A DNA stretch of 55,735 bases from Flavobacteriaceae bacterium. GTDB taxonomy: Bacteria; Bacteroidota; Bacteroidia; Flavobacteriales; Flavobacteriaceae. Below the pieces are notes generated by a model. The model saw only the letters and a program-made list of their open reading frames with translations, ran no database searches and was not told where the DNA came from. A program made the translations under genes and the position numbers. Of this stretch, positions 50,701 to 55,735 are shown in pieces. Within the stretch, counting starts at the first letter, position 1; every line of letters starts with the position of its first letter. The stretch spans positions 1 to 55,735 of the forward strand of contig JAGKWW010000024.1 of the NCBI GenBank assembly GCA_021151665.1. The letters run 5' to 3'.

Positions 50701-50917
50701 GCACACCGTTGATGGAGTTCTCCAACGTGATCAGGGTTGATTTTACAAGTACATCGGCACTCGCACCCGGATAGGCAATAAATATGTTTACGGTTGTTGG
50801 CGCAATTTCGGGAAACTGCGCGGTGGGCAACTGAAAGATTGCCAGCGAGCCTATAAATACGATAACAATAGAAATTACTATCGCAAACACAGGCCTGTGT
50901 ATGAATTTACTAAACAT
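47726..50917 (-). CDS. RND multidrug efflux pump, HAE1/AcrB family
   Basis: A 1063-residue inner-membrane trimeric pump. Features include the N-terminal RPVFAIVISIVIVFIGSLAI, TM4 region ALVLAIGIVVDDAIVVVEAV with the paired Asp of the proton relay, FLPISFLSGPVGTFYRQFSI, and GLLGKNAVLIVEFAVQ in the second half with its Lys. Drug-type HAE1 sequence rather than metal-type. It is 26 bases after the adaptor gene and overlaps the channel gene. No local regulator gene is present. Confidence 0.96.
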   Translation of the reverse strand: MFSKFIHRPVFAIVISIVIVFIGSLAIFQLPTAQFPEIAPTTVNIFIAYPGASADVLVKSTLITLENSINGVQDMRYIATDATSAGEATLRIIFEPGTDPNQAVIRVKTRVDQVMPLLPELVQREGVVITPIQPSMLMYVNLYAKGKNMDEKFLYNYASVKMLPEINRIKGVGRSQILGSRTYAMRIWLNPERMRAYNVSVDEVMKALGSQSIVGRPGRIGQSSGIAAQSLEYVLTYKGRYSEPSEYENVIIRANSEGEAIKLKDIGRAELGSEFFDIYSNLDGHPSASIVLKQNYGSNASDVIKAVKAKLEEMKESFPPGLDYKISYDVSQFLDASIEQVVHTLRDAFILVALVVFIFLGDWRSTLIPIIAVPVSLIGAFFVIQFFGLSINLVTLFALVLAIGIVVDDAIVVVEAVHAKFEEHPNISPYMAVKMVLSEISGAIIAITAVMVSVFLPISFLSGPVGTFYRQFSITMAASIVISAIVALTLTPVLCAMLLKNHHGHPKKKNLLTKGLDSFNRGFDKMTGKYEGLLRRIANRRVVTWTVLALFCAGTYYVNTVLPSGFIPSEDQGTIYAIIQTPPGSTLETTNQVSQRLQKICEKVEGVESVSSLAGYEIMTEGRGSNAGTCLINLKPWSDRDKNVHEIMEELEEKSRDLGAKIEYFEPPAIPGFGSSGGFSLRLLDKNTTTDYRDFDKVNKDFMDRLGKRKELTGLFSFFAANYPQYELEIDNNLAMQKGVSIGDAMENLNILIGSTYEQGFIKFNRFFKVYVQSDPKYRRLPSDILNLFVKNDRGEMVPYSAFMKLVKTQGPNEITRYNMYNSAAIQGLPAKGYTTAEAIQAVREVAKEMPKGYDIAWEGLSYDESNRGNESIYIFGIVLAFVYLVLAAQYESFIIPLAVVFSLPVGVFGTFFILKLMGLENNIYSQIGLIMLVGLLGKNAVLIVEFAVQKHHEGATIFEAAIEGAKVRFRPILMTSFAFIAGLIPLIVAHGAGAIGNKTLGSAALGGMLFGTVFGVIIVPGLYYIFGSLAAGKKLIKYEEDHSLSESWVHQVDHFPKNEDNE

Positions 50918-50943
50918 TTTTTTTTCTGATTTAGGGGATGGGA

Positions 50944-52029
50944 CTATTCGGCGTAAAGCGAAAGGTGGCTTAGTACATAATCCGGCTTCTCCAGCTTGTA
51001 CTTAACTTTTTCGTTCTCTTTCACAAGGCGGATACCCTCAAGCAGTACTTTATCGCCCGTAGAAAGTCCCTTACTGATGATAAAGATGTGTGGTATTTCG
51101 CCGGCGATGGTTATTTCGCGCGATTTTACCTCATTGTTCTTATCGATCACATACACATATTTCTTGTCAAGTACCTCAAATGTCGCTTTCTGCGGAATAA
51201 GCAGCGCATTTTTATAAGGTTGTGTCATTTCAATGTTACCGGTTTCGCCATGCCTAAGCAGCCCTTTCGGGTTCGGGAAAGTGGCCCTGAATGCGATGTT
51301 ACCGGTTTCGTTGTTAAAGTCTGCTTCAATAGTTTCCACCACGCCGGGGTAAGCAAAAATCTCGCCATTAGCCATACGCAGTTTTACTTTCATCTTGTCG
51401 GCATTCGCAGCCAGTTTTTCTTTATAATCAAGGTACTCGGCTTCAGGCACGTTGTAATACACCCACATCTTGCTGTTGTCAGAAAGCTCTGTAAGCAGGT
51501 CGCCCTCATCTACAAGGCTTCCCTGCCTTACGTGGAAACGGTCGATAATACCATCAAAGGGTGCGCGTATTTCGGTGAAGCCAAGGTGGACTTTCGTAAG
51601 CGAAAGCTCTGCCTTTGCTTTTTCGAGCTTGGCTTTCGCCATGGCAAGCTCATTAGGGGCAACTACATTTTTATCGGCAAGCTGTTTGGTGTTTTTGTAT
51701 TCAATTTCTGCGAAGCTCGCTTCGGCTTTTGCTTTTTCCATCTCGGCCTGGTAAAGTTTCGGCATGATCTGGAAAAGTATCTGGCCCTGTTTTACAAACT
51801 GGCCTTCATCTACAAATATTTTTTCAAGGTAACCGCGTTCCTGGGCGCGCAGTTCGATGTGGCGGTAAGAGTGCACTTGCGACACGTAGGTTTTAGTGAT
51901 TAGCGTGTCTTTTTCTACCGGGTTGGTTGCAAGGAATTCTGTTTCCTCTTTTTTCTCTTCGGTTTCCTTTTTACAGGCGGTGTTAAACAATAGGGCGCAT
52001 AGGCCTACTGCCATGATCAATTTTTTCAT
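50944..52029 (-). CDS. RND efflux periplasmic adaptor, AcrA/MexA family
   Basis: A 361-residue adaptor with a lipoprotein signal (MKKLIMAVGLCALLFNTACK, lipobox NTAC). It has two lipoyl halves (RGYLEKIFVDEGQFVKQGQI near 70-89 and RAPFDGIIDRFHVRQGSLVD near 155-174), a short coiled-coil hairpin between them, and a beta-barrel part with YVYVIDKNNEVKSR. It bridges the pump and channel. It is the first gene of the operon. No clear -7 element was found in the 138 bases upstream (52030-52167). Confidence 0.94.
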   Translation of the reverse strand: MKKLIMAVGLCALLFNTACKKETEEKKEETEFLATNPVEKDTLITKTYVSQVHSYRHIELRAQERGYLEKIFVDEGQFVKQGQILFQIMPKLYQAEMEKAKAEASFAEIEYKNTKQLADKNVVAPNELAMAKAKLEKAKAELSLTKVHLGFTEIRAPFDGIIDRFHVRQGSLVDEGDLLTELSDNSKMWVYYNVPEAEYLDYKEKLAANADKMKVKLRMANGEIFAYPGVVETIEADFNNETGNIAFRATFPNPKGLLRHGETGNIEMTQPYKNALLIPQKATFEVLDKKYVYVIDKNNEVKSREITIAGEIPHIFIISKGLSTGDKVLLEGIRLVKENEKVKYKLEKPDYVLSHLSLYAE

Positions 52030-52167
52030 ACTGATTATTAGCGAAAATGTTAGTGAATTGTTATAAGGGCAGTGTTGGCTGATAGCCGGTGTTTGCTGTA
52101 ATTTTTTGGCCGGTATCGGCAGCTAAGAATACAGGACGGTAATGCCCGGGCGGGGATTAATTTATAA

Positions 52168-52572
52168 TCACAGCCTGATCACCCGGAATTTTATGAACAG
52201 CCTTGTTGGGGAATAAGCAACAAAATGGTGTAGCGGGTACACCCATTTCTGGTAGCTAAGGCTTAAAAATCCGCATCGCGAATAAAAAGAGGAGATAAGA
52301 AAGCTGCCGGCCTTGAGTAGTTTTTTTCCTCCACCGGAAAATTCTTCTTCATTATCGTTATTATCTGTCGTAAATTTTGCCTTATTGGCGTCATACGCAG
52401 ATAATAGCGACTCTACATGGTCAGCATTCTTTTGCTTTGAATCGATATGGGTTACATGATGCCCGGTAGTATACACCTGCGTTGCTGCAGGCGAGCTGCC
52501 ATACAGATAGCCAAAGCAGGCCATCAGTATTACGCTCAGCGCCAGGATGTATTTTGTAACCTTTATTCTCAT
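52168..52572 (-). CDS. Small predicted membrane or secreted protein of unknown function
   Basis: A 134-residue protein with an N-terminal hydrophobic segment (about residues 8-24, ILALSVILMACFGYLYG), an acidic middle (NNDNEEEFSGGG) and a basic, aromatic C-terminus (LSYQKWVYPLHHFVAYSPTR). I recognise no family. A promoter lies directly upstream with little room for a leader. It may be an independent unit, as it is 138 bases from the RND operon. Confidence 0.65.
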   Translation of the reverse strand: MRIKVTKYILALSVILMACFGYLYGSSPAATQVYTTGHHVTHIDSKQKNADHVESLLSAYDANKAKFTTDNNDNEEEFSGGGKKLLKAGSFLISSFYSRCGFLSLSYQKWVYPLHHFVAYSPTRLFIKFRVIRL

Positions 52573-52579
52573 CAGCGGG

Positions 52580-52611
52580 CAAAATTATACAATCTTCCGT
52601 TGATAAACAAA
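52580..52611 (-). promoter_or_regulatory. Promoter of the 134-residue unknown protein
   Basis: On the minus strand TTTG (52611-52608), a 20-base spacer and TAATTTTG (52587-52580) match the consensus. Only 7 bases separate it from the start codon, so the mRNA leader would be extremely short. Confidence 0.6.
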
Positions 52612-52752
52612 CACTATGCCATCAGGATTGTTAAAATTACTTTTATTAAGGTAAATTTTTTAACTATAACGTAATAGTGTATAAGATGTTGTTTTACAGT
52701 GGTATAAATGCTTTCGTAATTGTGTAGGGCTGCGCTTTTAAATTTAGCGAAC

Positions 52753-52796
52753 ATGATTTTGGTCATAATTTTTGTAAGAGCGTGCCGCTAATTTTG
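52753..52796 (+). promoter_or_regulatory. Fnr-type box and -7 element of nadA-nadB
   Basis: ATGATTTTGGTCAT (52753-52766) and TAATTTTG (52789-52796) are spaced 36 bases start to start, as at ccoI, ccoS and hemN. The -7 element ends 4 bases before the nadA ATG at 52801, so the mRNA would be leaderless, or translation would begin at the later ATG at 52834. Confidence 0.6.
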
Positions 52797-52800
52797 CATC

Positions 52801-53733
52801 ATGGAAAAGACTTTTCTCATCGAAAGCATCAACCGGATGCGAAAGGAAAAAAATGCCGTAATCCTCGCCCATTATTATCAGGATGAGGAAATACAGCGGA
52901 TAGCGGACTTTGTAGGCGACAGCCTCGAGCTTTCCCGAAAGGCCGCCGAAACTGATGCCCGCATTATCGTTTTTGCCGGGGTTCATTTTATGGCCGAAAC
53001 CGCGAAAATACTCAACCCGGATAAAAAGGTGCTGCTGCCCGATTTTAATGCGGGGTGCTCGTTGGCCGATGGCTGCGATACCGATAGCTTCATGAAATTC
53101 AGGCAAAAGTATCCGGGCCATAAGGTGGTAACCTATATTAATTGTTCGGCGGCTATAAAGACCATGAGCGACATCGTATGCACTTCGGCGAATGCCAAGA
53201 AAGTGATCGCATCCATTCCGGAAGATCAGCCTATAATCTTTGCGCCAGACAGGAACCTGGGTAACTATCTGAAGAAAGAAACAGGCCGTGAGCTGGTGCT
53301 GTGGGACGGTGCCTGCGTAGTGCACGAGGCTTTTTCGCTGGAAAAGCTGATCACTCTTTACCAACAGCATCCCGGCGCCAAAATTGTCGCGCATCCGGAG
53401 AGTGAAGAGCATATCCTGAAGGTTGCGCACTATATAGGCTCTACTTCGGGAATTATTAATTACGTAAAAAACGAAGAGGCATCCACATTTATCATTGCTA
53501 CAGAGGCAGGCATACTTCATAAGCTGGCAGAAGAAGCACCTGGCAAAACGCTTATCGCCGCACCCTCTTATCAGGAAAACAATTGCGCCTGCAGTGAATG
53601 TGCCTTTATGAAAATGAATACGCTCGAAAAGCTTTACAACTGCCTTAAGAATGAATATCCGGAGATCTCGGTAAATCCGGCTGTTGCTCAGGAAGCGCTC
53701 GTACCCATTCAGCGGATGCTGGCATTATCATAA
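52801..53733 (+). CDS. nadA: Quinolinate synthase A
   Basis: A 310-residue iron-sulfur enzyme that condenses iminoaspartate with dihydroxyacetone phosphate to quinolinate in NAD synthesis. Cluster cysteines appear in NAGCSLADGC near 81-90, CTSANAKK near 125 and CACSECAFMKMNTLEK near 262-277. HYYQDEEIQRIADFVGDSLE near 23-42 is a family motif. It is oxygen-sensitive, which fits control by an Fnr-like protein. nadB follows after 11 bases. Confidence 0.95.
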   Translation: MEKTFLIESINRMRKEKNAVILAHYYQDEEIQRIADFVGDSLELSRKAAETDARIIVFAGVHFMAETAKILNPDKKVLLPDFNAGCSLADGCDTDSFMKFRQKYPGHKVVTYINCSAAIKTMSDIVCTSANAKKVIASIPEDQPIIFAPDRNLGNYLKKETGRELVLWDGACVVHEAFSLEKLITLYQQHPGAKIVAHPESEEHILKVAHYIGSTSGIINYVKNEEASTFIIATEAGILHKLAEEAPGKTLIAAPSYQENNCACSECAFMKMNTLEKLYNCLKNEYPEISVNPAVAQEALVPIQRMLALS

Positions 53734-53744
53734 CAACAAATTTT

Positions 53745-55232
53745 ATGAAACAGACAGACGTACTTGTAGTTGGGTCGGGTATTGCCGGATTATTTTTCGC
53801 TATCAAGGCTGCCAGGAAGCGTCCGGACCTTAATATTACAATAATGGTTAAAGACACTGCCGTCGAAACCAACACGCGCTACGCCCAGGGAGGCATTGCC
53901 GGGGTGCTAACCCGCAGCAGGGACCACTTTGAGGAGCATATAAAAGATACGCTGGCGGCGGGTGGTGGCGTTTGCGATGAACAGGTGGTAAGAATGGTGG
54001 TACAACAGGCGCCGGAGCGGCTATGCGAACTTATTGATCTGGGTGTAGAGTTTGACCGTAATGCCTCAGGATCATTTGACCTTGCGCTGGAAGGCGGCCA
54101 CTCACAACCCCGCATATTGCATCATTCTGATAGTACCGGTGCCGAGATCGAACAAGCATTGCTCCGTGCTGTCCGCGAGCTCCCAAATATTAAATTGCTG
54201 GAAAATTATTTCGCGGAGTCGCTGCTTACAAAAGGGGATAAATGTATTGGTGTAAGGTACATTGACCCGGATGGGAACTACCGAAAGTTGGCAGCCGGCT
54301 CTGTAATACTCTGTACCGGCGGGTGCGGGCAGCTTTTTGCAAAAACCACCAATCCGGCTGTAGCTACCGCCGATGGGCTCGCGATGGCGCATAGGGCTGG
54401 GGCAAACCTTGCCGGTATGCAGTACATACAATTTCACCCCACAGCATTGTACGAACCCGGTAAGTCGCAATGCTTTTTGCTCTCGGAAGCATTGCGGGGT
54501 TTTGGGGCGTATTTGCTTGACGAAGATGGCAAGCGCTTTGTTTTTAAATACGATACGAGGGGCGAACTCGCTACACGCGATGTAGTAAGCGCCGCCATCC
54601 GGGCTGAGATGAAGCGAAGGGGAACCACCCATGTTTACCTCGATTGCCGCCATCTGGAGCAGGAAGCGTTCAGGTCGCATTTTGACACTATTTATAATTA
54701 TTGCTGCGCTATTGGGTTAGACCCCGCGGTTCATTTGTTGCCTGTAGTACCTGTTGCCCATTATCAGTGTGGAGGCATTGCGGTTGACAGGCGTGCTAAA
54801 ACTTCGGTAAAGCGGCTTTACGCCATTGGCGAATGCGCACATACCGGCCTGCACGGTAGTAACCGGTTGGCATCTAACTCGCTCCTTGAGGCGGTTGTAT
54901 ATGCGCATCAGGCCGCAGAGGCGGTTTGCTCGGAACCGGTAATTATAGAAACCGTATCGCCCCTTGCAAAAAAGCCCTGTGTTTCAATAAGCCTGGAGAG
55001 GATTGGCGAATTACACCATTCGCTTCGACAAATGATGGACAATGCTTTCCTTGACAGGGAGATGTTTGACCGCGCCGCCTTTACGGAACTGATATGGGAA
55101 ATAGATTTCGAGTTAGGCGATGGCTTACGCGAAAAAGCAGCCTGCGAGCTTTCTAACATGGCGCTCGCCGCCTCGCAGATTGTAAATTCTTTATACACCC
55201 AATCTGCTACACTGGCTAAGCAGGAAGTTTAA
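53745..55232 (+). CDS. nadB: L-aspartate oxidase
   Basis: A 495-residue flavoenzyme that oxidises L-aspartate to iminoaspartate, feeding NadA. The FAD motif VVGSGIAGLFFAIKAARKRP is near residues 6-25, ETNTRYAQGGIAG near 41-53, and HPTALYEPG and HGSNRLASNSLLEAVVYAHQ are family segments of the succinate dehydrogenase flavoprotein group. NadB can use oxygen or fumarate as acceptor. Its length is slightly below the usual 520-540. It is co-transcribed with nadA. Confidence 0.95.
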   Translation: MKQTDVLVVGSGIAGLFFAIKAARKRPDLNITIMVKDTAVETNTRYAQGGIAGVLTRSRDHFEEHIKDTLAAGGGVCDEQVVRMVVQQAPERLCELIDLGVEFDRNASGSFDLALEGGHSQPRILHHSDSTGAEIEQALLRAVRELPNIKLLENYFAESLLTKGDKCIGVRYIDPDGNYRKLAAGSVILCTGGCGQLFAKTTNPAVATADGLAMAHRAGANLAGMQYIQFHPTALYEPGKSQCFLLSEALRGFGAYLLDEDGKRFVFKYDTRGELATRDVVSAAIRAEMKRRGTTHVYLDCRHLEQEAFRSHFDTIYNYCCAIGLDPAVHLLPVVPVAHYQCGGIAVDRRAKTSVKRLYAIGECAHTGLHGSNRLASNSLLEAVVYAHQAAEAVCSEPVIIETVSPLAKKPCVSISLERIGELHHSLRQMMDNAFLDREMFDRAAFTELIWEIDFELGDGLREKAACELSNMALAASQIVNSLYTQSATLAKQEV

Positions 55233-55322
55233 GACTACAAAAAGCTAAATAATTTTTACATTCGGTATATCTTCAATAACTTTAAATTCCTGTTGGTCTT
55301 TGTCACCGACGAACTTTTTATT

Positions 55323-55735
55323 ATGAAGAAAAACCAAATATACCAGCTACTTTTCGCTGCGGGCATTGCTTCGGCATTGTCCTGTACCGGCACAGAGCCG
55401 GCAATGCTAAAAACGGTGGCATCGCTACAATTGGAAGAGGTCTCCGGTATTGAATATTTGCCGGATGGAAGCCTCTGGGCTCTTGAAGACAGCGGCAATT
55501 CAAATAAAATATACCGGTTGGGGGAGGACGGAAAGATTGCCCGTACCGTGACGTTGACAGATGCCGAAAATATCGACTGGGAGGATATGACATCTGACGC
55601 CGACGGAAACCTGTATGTTGGTGATTTTGGCAATAATGACAACAACCGTAAGAACCTTGCCATTTATAAACTAAGTGCAGCCGACCTTGGGGGAGAATCT
55701 GCGAAAGTAGCACAGCGCACCGAGTTCTATTATCC
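55323..55735 (+). CDS. Secreted or lipid-anchored beta-propeller-like protein, 5' part only
   Basis: The window ends inside this gene; 137 codons are visible and the frame is open. An N-terminal signal region (MKKNQIYQLLFAAGIASALS then C) may be a lipoprotein signal, though the lipobox is weak. Segments EEVSGIEYLPDGSLWALEDS and SDADGNLYVGDFGNNDNNRK resemble repeats of NHL or SdiA-regulated beta-propeller proteins. The function is unknown. Confidence 0.7.
   Translation, partial: MKKNQIYQLLFAAGIASALSCTGTEPAMLKTVASLQLEEVSGIEYLPDGSLWALEDSGNSNKIYRLGEDGKIARTVTLTDAENIDWEDMTSDADGNLYVGDFGNNDNNRKNLAIYKLSAADLGGESAKVAQRTEFYY

Overview
The window reads as a chromosomal segment of a Bacteroidota bacterium, most likely family Flavobacteriaceae and close to Flavobacterium. 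Evidence: -7 promoter elements of the Bacteroidota type TAnnTTTG, a fused CcoN-CcoO oxidase subunit with a one-haem CcoP, many short-signal lipoproteins, an EpsC-type serine acetyltransferase, and proteins of families frequent in that group. No rRNA, tRNA, CRISPR array, insertion sequence or prophage was seen. No gene-free stretch exceeds 300 bases.

Layout. 1-6.4 kb: NUDIX hydrolase; a leftward run ddl, coaD, M14 peptidase, lipoprotein; rightward PASTA protein and rluD. 6.4-10.4 kb: small leftward genes (VOC, YceI, pirin, Crp/Fnr regulator, lipoprotein, membrane-anchored LuxR-type regulator) separated by repeat-rich spacers. 10.4-14.9 kb: an ABC transporter whose permease is fused to a thioredoxin domain, then yaaA. 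15.1-19.9 kb: tetR-tolC-emrA-emrB multidrug export operon with a large palindromic operator. 20-25.9 kb: pabA/trpG-like gene, cysE-cysM, a second YceI, marR-nitroreductase, and a thioredoxin/redoxin/rhodanese run. 26.5-36.1 kb: the cbb3 oxidase locus (fnr-like regulator divergent from ccoI-S-NO-Q-P-G-H and a SafE-like protein). 36-43.4 kb: GNAT, an unknown protein, hemN, rhodanese-LytS-LytTR, and a cation/proton antiporter broken by a deletion plus frameshift. 43.5-52.6 kb: alcohol dehydrogenase, second pirin operon, and an AcrAB-TolC-type RND operon. 52.8 kb to end: nadAB and the start of a predicted extracytoplasmic protein.

How it works together. The strongest signal beyond single genes is a promoter architecture. 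Six promoters carry a 14-base Crp/Fnr-type box whose first base lies exactly 36 bases before the first base of a TAnnTTTG-like -7 element, the geometry of a class II activator site. Four share ATGAY-N4-RTCAT (ccoI, ccoS-NO-Q-P, hemN, nadAB) and are probably served by the Fnr-like protein at 26.5-27.2 kb. Two share TTGTC-N4-TTCAA (both pirin genes) and may be served by the Crp/Fnr protein at 8.8-9.4 kb. The first set would link low-oxygen respiration, oxygen-independent haem synthesis and NAD synthesis.

A second pattern is a degenerate 7-base periodicity filling at least five intergenic spacers, twice next to a CCTCTCC-type palindromic repeat and once forming a long inverted repeat directly before a start codon. 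I do not recognise a named family for it.
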